Origin: Pseudoalteromonas luteoviolacea S2607
GTDB taxonomy: Bacteria; Pseudomonadota; Gammaproteobacteria; Enterobacterales; Alteromonadaceae
Assembly: GCF_001625575.1 (NCBI RefSeq)
Contig: NZ_AUXV01000072.1
Location: 124,001 to 188,000, forward strand
DNA length: 64,000 bases
Direction: 5' to 3'
Part shown: one piece after another, positions 34,384-43,933 of the stretch
Position numbering within the stretch: the first letter of the stretch is position 1
Layout of the letters: the number at the start of each line of letters is the position of its first letter
Notes under the pieces: generated by a model
Databases searched by the model: none
Told to the model about the DNA's origin: nothing
What the model saw: the letters and a program-made list of their open reading frames with translations, nothing else
Made by a program: the position numbers and the translations under genes

Positions 34384-37300
34384 ATGACTGCCGCCCTCAT
34401 ATTCGTTGCTCTAAGCTATATTGGATTGCTGTTTTGGCTCGCAAATTGGGGCGATAAACACACGCCTTTGGCGCAAAAAATCAGTCATCATCCATTTGTG
34501 TACGCTTTGGCCTTGGGGATCTATTGTACTTCTTGGACTTACTATGGCTCAGTTGGTACAGCCGCAGCTAGTAGTTGGCACTTCTTTCCCATTTTATTGG
34601 GCCCTGCGCTGCTGTTTACATTCGGGCATGGCTTTTTACGTAAGTTGATCCTCGTTAGTAAAAAACAAAACATCACCACTATCTCTGACTTTATTAGCGC
34701 CCGTTATGGTAAGCGCCAGACCACAGCAATTATGGTGACATTAATTGCCTTGTTAGCAACCATCCCTTACATCGCACTACAATTGAAAGCACTGGCTAAT
34801 AGTTTTGAGTTGTTGCGCAATAATGATGATATTTCGGGTTCTACTTTGGCGCTCACAGGGACGCTGATGATGGCGTTGTTCGCTATTTTCTTCGGCGCTA
34901 GAAAAGTCGATGTGACCGAATACAGATCGGGGTTAATGTTAGCCGTGGCTTTTGAGTCGTTAATCAAGCTATTGGCTTTAGTTGCCGTGGCCTATATATC
35001 TTTGCAGGCATTGGTATCACACCCCAGTACAGAAGTAATCTGGTCACATTGGCAAGGATTCGACTTCTTTGACTTTAACTTTATCGGTCAAACTTTAATG
35101 GCCGCCGCGGCCATTATCTGTTTGCCTAGGCAGTTCCACGTTACAGTCGTCGACAATCAAAATAGCACACACTTAAACACTGCAAGATGGGCATTCCCAC
35201 TTTATTTGATGCTAATTGCAATGATGATCATCCCAATTGCCAGTGCTGCGATTCACCCTCAGATAGGTCAACAAATTGCAGCAGACAGCTTTGTCCTTGC
35301 TTTGCCGCTTAATCTCGAATACCCCGTGATCTCAACATTTGTCTTTATTGGCGGTTTATCCGCAGCGACCGCCATGATAGTTGTTGCGACGCTAACACTC
35401 AGTACCATGCTGTCTAACGATATTGTTTTGCCCTTACTGCTGAAGCGGCGCTTCAGAAAGAGCTTAATAACCAACAATTACAAATCACAAATACTTTTAG
35501 TGCGACGCTTTATTATCGCAGCGATTCTACTGCTGGCCTACTTGTACCAACAATGGGCAGGACACGGTGCTGCACTGGCGAGTATGGGCTTAGTCGCATT
35601 CTCCTTGGTAACCCAATTGCTTCCAGCGATAGTTGGCGGCCTGTACTGGCGAAAAGGTCATGCTTATGGGGTATATGCTGGACTGACGGCGGGGCTCATT
35701 TGTTGGGCATTGTTTTTACTGCTGCCAATTATCTCAACACCCGAGCTGCTTGATTATCAAACTCAGCAATCGATTGTGACACGCGGTACTTTATTAGCAC
35801 TGCTGGCAAACATAAGCTGTTACATCAGCTTTTCACTGGGGGCATACGAGCGCTTAATTGATAAGTTGCAGGCCACAGCGTTTGTTAAACCGAAGGAGCA
35901 GGCGGCATTGGCCAAAAAGCTCAATAAAGAAGTTAAAGCAACAGTCTACGATTTTAAAGTCTTGCTACAGACCTTCCTTGGTATCCAGCGTAGCCAACAG
36001 CTGCTAGGACACTATGCGCTTAATGAAGATATTGATGATAACAATGCTTCTCCCACTGCCGACTTTATTAATTTTTGCGAGCGTGCGCTGACCGGTGTAC
36101 TTGGTGCATCTTCCGCGCAGGCTTTAATTCACACAGTTTCATCTGGTAAGCAAATGGCTTTCGAAGAGGTCGTTACGTTCTTTGATGAAACAACTCAAGC
36201 ATTACAATTTAATCAGAATCTGTTATTCACGTCTTTAGAAAATTTGAGTCACGGAATTTCGGTGGTGGATAAGGACTTGAAACTAGTAGCATGGAATAAG
36301 CGTTACCATGAAATGTTTGAATACCCCAAGGGCTACCTGCAAGTTGGTCAAGATATTGAAGAAGTCATTCGCTATAACGCGCAACGGGGTGAATGCGGGC
36401 CTGGGACCCTTGAAAAGTTAGTCGAGAAACGAGTGCAACACCTCAAAAATGGGACACCTCACCACTATATTCGTCATAGAGAAAACGGACAGGTATTTGA
36501 AATGACAGGAAACCCCCTACCTGGCGGCGGGTTTGTCACGAGCTTTTCGGATATCACGATGCATATGGCTACACAAAATGCATTGGAAGAAATTAACATG
36601 GACTTAGAGAATCGTATTGAGGCTAGGATGCTAGAGATCCGAGCAATTAATCAGGATCTTAAAGCCCAGATAGCAACCAGAGAACAAATCGAGCAGGACC
36701 TCGTCGCGGCCAAAAAAGAAGCGGAACGAGCAAATGAAAGTAAAACACGATTTTTGGCTCTCGCAAGCCATGATATTTTACAACCGCTGAATGCAGCAAG
36801 ACTGTATCTCGGTGCCATCGAGGAAAAACACTTACCTGAAACCGAACAAAGTAACCTACACAAGCTTGGTGATAGCTTAGATTCCACCGTCCATTTAATG
36901 TCATCACTGTTAGATATTGCGAAATTAGAGCAAGGGGCCATGAAGCCGACTCCCCGTCATTTTAAAATCAGCGATATTTTGGCACCGCTTGAAAATGAAT
37001 ATGCAATCATCTGCCAAGAGAAAGGCTTAAAGCTCAGAGTGAGAGACTGTACCTTAACAGTACATAGCGACATCACTTATCTGCGCCGAGTAGTGCAAAA
37101 CCTGGTTTCAAATGCAGTGAAGTACACTGATTCGGGCTGCGTATTAATTGCCTGTAGAAAACGCGCGCACAGTTTACGCATTGAAGTATGGGATACCGGA
37201 CCGGGGATCACCCTTCACGAGCAACAAAAAATCTTTAATGACTTTTACCGCATTGAGGCTGGTGATAATAGAGGGGTCGGTTTAGGGCTTGGCGTGGTTA

Positions 37301-37803
37301 AACGGTTGTGCGATTTAATGAGTATTCCACTGGCTATGAAATCAATTCCTAAAAAGGGGAGTCGCTTTTACATTGATGTACCGCTTGGCGATCACAGCCA
37401 AATTGTTGCACCAACCAAAGTGAATCAAACCGACAGCAAACGAAAGCTAAAAATTATCGCTATTGATGATGATCCTAATAACTTATCTGCCATGTCTAGC
37501 TTATTGAATAAGTGGCAATTACAACATGAGTTGTTTAGCCAAGTAGATGAAACAATTCAATATGCAAAGGATAACAAAGCCCCTGATTTGCTGCTTGTTG
37601 ACTACCAACTAGATTCACACTGTGACGGGATTACCTTGATTAAAACACTGCGAGAGATATGGCAAAGCGACATCCCAGCAGTACTGATTACGGCCGTGCG
37701 TGACCAATCTCTCAAAGCCGAGACCAAAGACAACCATATACACTATTTAACTAAACCGCTGAAGCCTGCAAAGCTGAAAGCCCTTTTAAATCACTCTAGA
37801 TAA
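34384..37803 (+). CDS. crbS: CrbS-like symporter-fused hybrid histidine kinase
   Basis: A 1139-residue sensor: an N-terminal sodium:solute-symporter-like domain with about 12-13 TM helices (1-490), a linker region (about 500-600), a PAS domain (about 615-725), and a coiled coil. A HisKA box follows with phospho-accepting H796 (FLALASHDILQPLNAARLYL), then a HATPase domain (VQNLVSNAVKYTDSG, VGLGLGVVKRL), and a C-terminal receiver with D1073 (LLVDYQLD). In V. cholerae CrbS is the kinase of the acetate switch that signals to CrbR. Here it is divergent from the symporter operon, about 32 kb from crbR and acs. AGGAT lies before ATG 34384. Confidence 0.85.
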   Translation: MTAALIFVALSYIGLLFWLANWGDKHTPLAQKISHHPFVYALALGIYCTSWTYYGSVGTAAASSWHFFPILLGPALLFTFGHGFLRKLILVSKKQNITTISDFISARYGKRQTTAIMVTLIALLATIPYIALQLKALANSFELLRNNDDISGSTLALTGTLMMALFAIFFGARKVDVTEYRSGLMLAVAFESLIKLLALVAVAYISLQALVSHPSTEVIWSHWQGFDFFDFNFIGQTLMAAAAIICLPRQFHVTVVDNQNSTHLNTARWAFPLYLMLIAMMIIPIASAAIHPQIGQQIAADSFVLALPLNLEYPVISTFVFIGGLSAATAMIVVATLTLSTMLSNDIVLPLLLKRRFRKSLITNNYKSQILLVRRFIIAAILLLAYLYQQWAGHGAALASMGLVAFSLVTQLLPAIVGGLYWRKGHAYGVYAGLTAGLICWALFLLLPIISTPELLDYQTQQSIVTRGTLLALLANISCYISFSLGAYERLIDKLQATAFVKPKEQAALAKKLNKEVKATVYDFKVLLQTFLGIQRSQQLLGHYALNEDIDDNNASPTADFINFCERALTGVLGASSAQALIHTVSSGKQMAFEEVVTFFDETTQALQFNQNLLFTSLENLSHGISVVDKDLKLVAWNKRYHEMFEYPKGYLQVGQDIEEVIRYNAQRGECGPGTLEKLVEKRVQHLKNGTPHHYIRHRENGQVFEMTGNPLPGGGFVTSFSDITMHMATQNALEEINMDLENRIEARMLEIRAINQDLKAQIATREQIEQDLVAAKKEAERANESKTRFLALASHDILQPLNAARLYLGAIEEKHLPETEQSNLHKLGDSLDSTVHLMSSLLDIAKLEQGAMKPTPRHFKISDILAPLENEYAIICQEKGLKLRVRDCTLTVHSDITYLRRVVQNLVSNAVKYTDSGCVLIACRKRAHSLRIEVWDTGPGITLHEQQKIFNDFYRIEAGDNRGVGLGLGVVKRLCDLMSIPLAMKSIPKKGSRFYIDVPLGDHSQIVAPTKVNQTDSKRKLKIIAIDDDPNNLSAMSSLLNKWQLQHELFSQVDETIQYAKDNKAPDLLLVDYQLDSHCDGITLIKTLREIWQSDIPAVLITAVRDQSLKAETKDNHIHYLTKPLKPAKLKALLNHSR

Positions 37804-37809
37804 ACGGAG

Positions 37810-38901
37810 CTACAACGCCAACTTAATTTGGTCGCGACCAGCAGCCTTAGCTTGATAAACAGCTTGATCGGCTGCTTTGAGTGACTTGCTAAACGGCATA
37901 TTTAAATTGACGTCTGCGACCCCGATACTCACTGTGAAAGTGATGTCTTGCCCTTCATACGGTACTTTAAGCGCAGCCGCTTCTTCTTTTAGTCGCTGCG
38001 CAACATTCATTGCCAATGCCACTTCTGTTTCTGGAAGCAAAATAATGAACTCTTCGCCACCTAGCCTGCACACACAATCTTCTGCTCGTACAAGGTTAGT
38101 GCAACAGTCTGAAAAGCGCTTAAGCACTTCATCCCCCCCATCATGACCATATTTATCATTGATCCCTTTAAATCTATCTAAATCGATCATTAACAAACTT
38201 AATGGTCTATCTGCGCGTTGATGGCGGCTCATTTCACTTTTAGCATAATCCATTAAATAACGGCGATTCTTCAAACCCGTTAGGACGTCTTGAAAGGCCA
38301 TTTCGGTTAGTTGCTGTTGCATTTGCCACAGCTCATGAACCAGCAAACGGCGGCTACAGCAATCGGCAAGCAGTTCTGCTGCGACAACTTCCCATGAAAG
38401 CCAATCTCGCGGGTCAAAACGGCCTTCACAACATACGACACCAATTGCTAAGCCATTTTGAAAAATTGCTGTATCCAGTAATGCCGCAATTTGTTGCGGT
38501 TTTAGATAGCCTTCGGTGAATTCGGTGGTACGAGAGTCGGTTAACGCATCTCTCGCAGAAATGGTCTCACCGCTGACAATAGTACGAAAATAAATAGGAT
38601 AGTCAGTAACTTGAAGTTCAGGGAGTGGCCCTGAGACTAAACCGTCCCAATCAGTATTGGCGTAGTTGATTAATCTAGTCGGGTTCGTTGCGTCATCAAA
38701 TAGCCAGACGGACACACGACTAACATCTAATAATGCTTTACCTTCTAAAATAATGTCAGCAAGAAACTGTTGGTGACCAACGGACACATCAACTTCTTTG
38801 GATAATACTCGTCGAAGCCTTTGCGTTACATGCGTTAGTTCATTATGTCTATGGTTAGACAAACCGTCATTTTCTCTACTGTCTACAGCCAATTTTATCA
38901 C
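37810..38901 (-). CDS. GAF-domain diguanylate cyclase
   Basis: A soluble 363-residue protein: a GAF-like sensor (about 40-185) and a GGDEF domain (about 195-360). The active-site motif is GGEEF at 281-285, and RAED at 272-275 is a well-placed RxxD inhibitory site five residues upstream, so an active, feedback-inhibited c-di-GMP synthase is expected. The GAF ligand is unknown. The start is uncertain: the frame opens with GTG 38901 without a strong ribosome binding site. The gene is convergent with crbS, with 6 bases between them. Confidence 0.88.
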   Translation of the reverse strand: MIKLAVDSRENDGLSNHRHNELTHVTQRLRRVLSKEVDVSVGHQQFLADIILEGKALLDVSRVSVWLFDDATNPTRLINYANTDWDGLVSGPLPELQVTDYPIYFRTIVSGETISARDALTDSRTTEFTEGYLKPQQIAALLDTAIFQNGLAIGVVCCEGRFDPRDWLSWEVVAAELLADCCSRRLLVHELWQMQQQLTEMAFQDVLTGLKNRRYLMDYAKSEMSRHQRADRPLSLLMIDLDRFKGINDKYGHDGGDEVLKRFSDCCTNLVRAEDCVCRLGGEEFIILLPETEVALAMNVAQRLKEEAAALKVPYEGQDITFTVSIGVADVNLNMPFSKSLKAADQAVYQAKAAGRDQIKLAL

Positions 38902-39269
38902 CCAAATACGTCAAGTGTTGCACTTGTTTCCAAGTTAGATCGTAACTTACCAGCTACAGCGGCTGATTCACTTTGCTCCACCCAATCAGCTATTTTCCAT
39001 ACTTGGATATAACAACTAAGCTACTGCTTTGAATAATAATACGCCGATAAGATAAAAAATCACCCATTTTTATCCTGTTAGAGGAACTTATTCCTAGAAT
39101 AATGACCATAGGTCAACCTTTACTACAGAAGGCGGTTAATCAACTGTATGAATATCAAATCTAGATACTTGATTTATCAATCGAAAAATACTTATAAGAG
39201 GAAAGTAGCCATGAAGCAATGTTTAAAAGTAAGTAATAAGAATCACTGATTACTTTTAATCGGACATAA
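38902..39269. other. Intergenic region between GGDEF gene and panP terminator
   Basis: This AT-rich interval holds an inverted repeat TTAAAAGTAA/TTACTTTTAA near 39222-39258. Within it, a 12-codon frame at 39211-39249 (encoding MKQCLKVSNKNH) follows an AGAGGAAA site. A GATAAAAA/TTTTTATC inverted repeat lies near 39049-39076. No full gene is seen. Confidence 0.4.
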
Positions 39270-39294
39270 AAAAAGGAGTGAAGTACTCCTTTTT
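39270..39294 (-). terminator. Terminator of panP
   Basis: AAAAAGGAGT and ACTCCTTTTT form a 10-bp stem with a 5-base loop and a T tract on the minus strand. Confidence 0.85.
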
Positions 39295-39298
39295 AGAC

Positions 39299-40924
39299 TC
39301 ATAGATATTTACTTAGATACTTTTTCATAATGGGGTCATGCTGCGCCATTTCTCGTTGTTCTTCTAGTATCTCACCCAGCATTTGATATGAAGTTAACGG
39401 GTTAGCTAACACAACTCTAAACACCACCGTTGGTTGCCCTTCATATTGCTCTGGTGTTAATCGGGTTCTAGATACGAACGAACGCCCAGTTTCACGCTGT
39501 CTTTTTTGCATACTTGCCGTCAGGCGATTTAACGCAGCATAGATATCTAACTTTTCTTGTGCATCAGCCTGTTCAAGTGCTGTTTTAATTGCTTTTGGTA
39601 CATAGCGATAAGTTAGCAAGCACAGTTCAGGTTGAGAAATAAGTTCAAAGTCCTCTTGCTCTGAAATAAGCTTTGCGAAATAGTGCGCTTTTTCAATGCT
39701 GTGATCGATCAGCATTTCATAGCCTTTGCGGCCAATAACCTGCAAACAGGCATGTACCAGCATGGCCATGCCAGGGCGACTTCCTTCTAATGTGTGGCTA
39801 CCTAAGTCTTTCGACCCTTTACGTAAAATATATTCGGCATGGTGCTCAATCACATCAGTGGCTGCTGGATCTTTGAATAGTACGATACCAGCGCCCATTG
39901 GCACGTACATCTGCTTATGAGCATCAATCGTGACCGAGTCCGCTTTTTCAATCCCAGATAAGAGATGCCTATAAGTATTAGAAAGTAATGTTGCCCCACC
40001 CCACGCAGCATCCACATGGAAATGACAATTCAATTCTTCGCATAATTGCGCCATGTCATTGAGCGGGTCGATACTACCAGTTTCAGTGGTGCCTGCCACA
40101 CCCACGATGGCCATTACTTTAATCCCTTGCGCTTCTAGTTCACGTGCTTTTTCACGCATCGCGAGCATGTCGACTTTATTGTTTTTATTTGTACGAATGG
40201 CAATGAAATTCTCACGTCCTATCCCTAACACATCAGCCGCTTTTCCCAATGAATAGTGCCCGCGTTCAGACACTAATACCGCTAACCCTTTGTAGCCATA
40301 ATGCATCATCGCGGCAAACATACCTTGAGAAGATATTCCCTTAAAATCACCATCGGGTTTTAATAAACGGTTTCTGGCGATCCACAGTGCTGTAATGTTG
40401 GCAATGGTGCCACCGGAGCAAAATGCACCGAGTGCATTTTTCGCGCTGTGCATCCATTTTTGATAAAACTCATCACCTTGCCCATAGGTTAAGTGATGCA
40501 TCATTCCAAGCACCTGCCTCTCAAGCGGTGTGAACGCTTTAGAAGTTTCAATTTTTACGAGGTTTTGGTTTAACCCCACCATTAACTTTGACAAAGGCAG
40601 TAAAAAGTGTGGCAATGCTGAAGTCATGTGACCAATAAAGCTGGGGGACGCGGTATGCACCGAGTGCGCAACTAGTTGCTCCATGATATCTTGAGCATAA
40701 TCCGATACAAAAGTCGGCTCTTCAGGGATAGCAGCAGTTTGAAAATCTTTCTCTATCTCGTGTAAAGGCTTCTCAACAGCAGCAATGTTCTCATTCAAAA
40801 ACCCAGCAAGGTTATGTGAGATTTCTTGTTCTATTTTGCTGAGTGTAGAGCCAGGCGCTTCTGGTACTGTAAAAATTCGCATTAAGCTTTCTTCAGAAGC
40901 GACTGCACAACGCTTTGGACCCAT
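39299..40924 (-). CDS. panP: PLP-dependent aspartate 1-decarboxylase (PanP type)
   Basis: A 541-residue group II PLP decarboxylase. The PLP-binding Lys lies in SVTIDAHKQMYVPMGAG, and other core motifs are GAFCSGGTIANITALW and CHFHVDAAWGGA. The N-terminal region (RIFTVPEAPGSTLSKIE) and overall pattern match the Vibrio/Shewanella PanP family, which makes beta-alanine in species lacking PanD. The panB-panC operon at 19866-21508 has no panD, which supports this role over glutamate decarboxylation. ATG 40924 follows GGGA; TTG 40936 is an alternative. The gene stands alone with its own terminator. Confidence 0.87.
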   Translation of the reverse strand: MGPKRCAVASEESLMRIFTVPEAPGSTLSKIEQEISHNLAGFLNENIAAVEKPLHEIEKDFQTAAIPEEPTFVSDYAQDIMEQLVAHSVHTASPSFIGHMTSALPHFLLPLSKLMVGLNQNLVKIETSKAFTPLERQVLGMMHHLTYGQGDEFYQKWMHSAKNALGAFCSGGTIANITALWIARNRLLKPDGDFKGISSQGMFAAMMHYGYKGLAVLVSERGHYSLGKAADVLGIGRENFIAIRTNKNNKVDMLAMREKARELEAQGIKVMAIVGVAGTTETGSIDPLNDMAQLCEELNCHFHVDAAWGGATLLSNTYRHLLSGIEKADSVTIDAHKQMYVPMGAGIVLFKDPAATDVIEHHAEYILRKGSKDLGSHTLEGSRPGMAMLVHACLQVIGRKGYEMLIDHSIEKAHYFAKLISEQEDFELISQPELCLLTYRYVPKAIKTALEQADAQEKLDIYAALNRLTASMQKRQRETGRSFVSRTRLTPEQYEGQPTVVFRVVLANPLTSYQMLGEILEEQREMAQHDPIMKKYLSKYL

Positions 40925-41216
40925 TCTAATTCCCAATCACAAAAGAGTAAGTAGATGTGTGCGCCTCGAGGCTGCGTCTGATAGGCACATCTACCTTGCT
41001 AATTTATTACGAAATGACTAACTCTACTTTAAAGTTGTCAAAATGTCTGCAAATGCGATGCAAAAAAGTAACCTTAATGGCTATTTTCCGTATAAATAAA
41101 CGAAATAGAGCTTTTTAGGAACATAATGTCCCGGCATTTTATGAAATACTTTGTAAAATACCCTACGAGGCTATAAAATTTGCGATATTGTTTATGCTCA
41201 GGCAAGCGGAATTGCA

Positions 41217-43103
41217 ATGAATAAATGGAACTTTGCTCATCGTACCCTATCTTTCACATGGGTCTTAGTGGGTTTTCTCACCTTCGTAATATCTCTGGCA
41301 GGCTACGTTTACTATACCTACCACAATACCAAAACTGTGATCATGGAAGATATCGACAAACGGCTGCGTACTGCAGCACAAAGTGCCAACTTATTTGTCG
41401 GTGCCCAATATCACGATGATTTAAATACGGTAAGCCAAGCTGAATTTAAACAAGTGAGCGAACAGCTCACCAAACTAGCACGAGCTGTAGGGGTCGAGTA
41501 TGTGTATACCATGGTATATGACTCTCCACATGTGCGCTTTACAGCCTCAAGTTACACCGTTGATGACATTACCAATGGTGATGTCACACAATTTAGAGAT
41601 ATCTACCCCGAAGCAACAACAATAAACAAAGGGGCATTTCGCTCAACAAAAGAAGTTTTTGAAATATCACAGGATAAATGGGGGCACTTTAAGACGATAT
41701 TTGTGCCGCATATCACGCCACAAGGACAAATTTACCTGACGGGCGCTGATATCACCATTTCTCATATAGAAGAGCAACTTCAAGACAACGTGACTCAAGC
41801 TGCGCTCTCCGCTAGTTTCTTCTTTTGTATAGCGCTGTTGGTAGCCGGCATGTACTTGTTGGTCTACCGACGCACTTTAACTACAGATGCGAGAACAGGT
41901 TTTGCCAATCGTCTTGCATTAGAGCAAGATTTACAGCGTTCAAAACGCCAACATTTAAGCCTTGCTATCATTTCCATTTGCGAGCTTGAGGAGATTATTA
42001 GCTTTTATGGTGCAGCCGTCGGCGATAAGGTCATTCAAAACGTAATGAACTATTTTCAGGGTTTTACCAAACCATTTAAAGTGTATCGACTCGCCACATC
42101 CAAGCTTGTGTTAATGTGCGATACACCAAATGGAGAGCACTACTTAAACAATTTGATATCTGAATTTCCTTTTTCACGCCCCATTTTGGAAGACCCTCTT
42201 TTATATATACAAATCAAAGCGGGCATAGCCAAGGGCAACAAAAATCTACTTCTAGAAAACGCATTTATCGCTTGTAGACAAGCACAACAGCTGTATCAAA
42301 CGACTTATATCTATGGTCAGCAAACGCAAAAAACAAAGTTACTTCAAGAGTCCAATCTAGCCATTGCGAAGACAGTACAAAGTGCCTTTGATCAACACCG
42401 CATCATTCCATATTTTACGCCTCGGGCTCGCATTCAAGATGGAAAAATTGTGCAATACCACTGCGCGCCCCGAGTGCTGACCGAACAAGGTGTGATACTC
42501 AAGTCCCAAGCATTTGGCGAGGTCATTAAACACTCGCGCTTAAACTCTCAGCTGACAAGACAGATGCTTGAGTTGTGCGTTACGCAATTCAGAAAAACCA
42601 ATATTGCTTGGAGCCTTGCCCTCACGCCTCAGGACTTGAGCGACCCACAAATGATGGAATGTATTAGCCAAGCTATTAATCGCTATCCACAGCCCAGCCT
42701 GATCACTTTTGAACTAGATGAGCAAGCACTTATCAGCCAGTTTAACGATATGTCGGCAATTATTAGTATTTTGCGTAGTAAAGGGGTCAATATCTTGGTC
42801 AATTCCCGAAATAGTGGCTTACTTACTATCAGTCGTATGCTGAAAATGTCTATCAATGCTGTGAAGTTAGAAGAAACTTTGGTTGAGCAGTTGGCTGACA
42901 ACCCACAAGTAAAAGGGCTCGTTAAACATATTGGAGAGCAGTGCAAGAATAGCGAAATTTCGTTAATTGTGTCTGGGATCACCAATAAAGCGCAGTTGCA
43001 ACAGCTCAAAGAAACTCATATCACTATGTTTGAGGGCTCTTATATTGGTGCCGCTGCACCACATATAAAAGAACAGCAAGAATCACCAGCTTTTCATCAC
43101 TGA
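41217..43103 (+). CDS. Membrane protein with degenerate GGDEF and EAL domains
   Basis: A 628-residue protein: TM helix (about 14-34), a periplasmic sensor region (about 35-195), a second TM helix (about 196-220), then GGDEF-like and EAL-like domains. Both active sites are lost. The GGDEF position reads ATSKL, and the EAL motif after PYFTPRARIQDGKIVQYH reads HCAPR. The DDFG-type motif reads NSRNSG, although ELDE survives. It should neither make nor break c-di-GMP and may act as a receptor or scaffold. It is monocistronic, with a terminator downstream. Confidence 0.82.
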   Translation: MNKWNFAHRTLSFTWVLVGFLTFVISLAGYVYYTYHNTKTVIMEDIDKRLRTAAQSANLFVGAQYHDDLNTVSQAEFKQVSEQLTKLARAVGVEYVYTMVYDSPHVRFTASSYTVDDITNGDVTQFRDIYPEATTINKGAFRSTKEVFEISQDKWGHFKTIFVPHITPQGQIYLTGADITISHIEEQLQDNVTQAALSASFFFCIALLVAGMYLLVYRRTLTTDARTGFANRLALEQDLQRSKRQHLSLAIISICELEEIISFYGAAVGDKVIQNVMNYFQGFTKPFKVYRLATSKLVLMCDTPNGEHYLNNLISEFPFSRPILEDPLLYIQIKAGIAKGNKNLLLENAFIACRQAQQLYQTTYIYGQQTQKTKLLQESNLAIAKTVQSAFDQHRIIPYFTPRARIQDGKIVQYHCAPRVLTEQGVILKSQAFGEVIKHSRLNSQLTRQMLELCVTQFRKTNIAWSLALTPQDLSDPQMMECISQAINRYPQPSLITFELDEQALISQFNDMSAIISILRSKGVNILVNSRNSGLLTISRMLKMSINAVKLEETLVEQLADNPQVKGLVKHIGEQCKNSEISLIVSGITNKAQLQQLKETHITMFEGSYIGAAAPHIKEQQESPAFHH

Positions 43104-43111
43104 TCATAGCT

Positions 43112-43138
43112 AAAATAGGCACCTAAGGTGCCTATTTT
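43112..43138. terminator. Bidirectional terminator
   Basis: AAAATAGGCACC and GGTGCCTATTTT form a 12-bp stem with a 3-base loop and A/T flanks, serving the GGDEF-EAL-like gene and the convergent methyltransferase gene. Confidence 0.9.
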
Positions 43139-43811
43139 ATGACGGCTTAATATCTACGATAAGGCGCGTACTCGATTGGCCACTGGCCCAATACTTTCTT
43201 TCAAATGGCGTAATCGCATCGTCACTATGATAGGCCTCAGCTTGCGTTTGAATTCCAGCCAAATGTAGCGCTCGCGCAAATTCTTTTACATAAATATCCC
43301 AATTACTCCGTACCTCTAAACAGCCGCCTAGCTTGACGATAAATGGAAATACAGCGGCACCGTGCCATCTGCGCTGAATATGTTTAGACTTCGGCCAAGG
43401 ATTGGGGTAAAGCAAATAGTGATGGGTTGGCTGCCACTGAGCTTCGCAAGCCAAGCGCCAAAAATCATTCAAGTCAGCTTGCACCAGAATATACTGGCCA
43501 TGTTCGTCTTGCTTATATTCTACGTCATGCTTATCGAGCCTATGGGAAGACTTATCAATACCGATGACGAGGGCTTCAGGGTGTTTTTTTGCGAGATTTG
43601 CTGTGCTCTCACCGACACCACAACATGAGTCCAATATAATTGGACCAGCAAAAGCTTGTACCTTTTCATTAACTTCATTAAATGCGTTTAATGTATGCTC
43701 GGCAATGGGCTTTTTGAACTCTGCATTGAGATGTTTTTGAACAATTTCGTCCAACTTTTCATGCAACCCAGTTTGGTTTGTTGTGATACTTCGAGAGTTT
43801 GCGTCAGCCAT
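43137..43811 (-). CDS. TrmB-like SAM-dependent methyltransferase
   Basis: A 224-residue class I methyltransferase of the COG0220 family with SAM loop ILDSCCGVGESTANLA and the C-terminal TPFERKYW. The family motif PDPW reads PNPWPKSKHIQRR here, so the Asp important for tRNA m7G46 methylation in E. coli TrmB is Asn137. This may be a paralogue with another substrate or an altered mechanism. Whether the genome has a canonical trmB elsewhere cannot be seen. It is convergent with the upstream gene. Confidence 0.78.
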   Translation of the reverse strand: MADANSRSITTNQTGLHEKLDEIVQKHLNAEFKKPIAEHTLNAFNEVNEKVQAFAGPIILDSCCGVGESTANLAKKHPEALVIGIDKSSHRLDKHDVEYKQDEHGQYILVQADLNDFWRLACEAQWQPTHHYLLYPNPWPKSKHIQRRWHGAAVFPFIVKLGGCLEVRSNWDIYVKEFARALHLAGIQTQAEAYHSDDAITPFERKYWASGQSSTRLIVDIKPS

Positions 43812-43905
43812 GGTACTCGTATTTTTTATCTGTAAATGGGGCCAATTTTAGAAGCTTGGAGAGTAAAGTAAATAGGGCGTTGATAAAATAGAGGCTACAA
43901 AAGCA

Positions 43906-43931
43906 AAAAGCAGAGCGATTGCTCTGCTTTT
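43906..43931 (-). terminator. Terminator of the ABC-2 transporter operon
   Basis: AAAAGCAGAGC and GCTCTGCTTTT form an 11-bp stem with loop GATT and a T tract on the minus strand. Confidence 0.88.
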
Positions 43932-43933
43932 AA

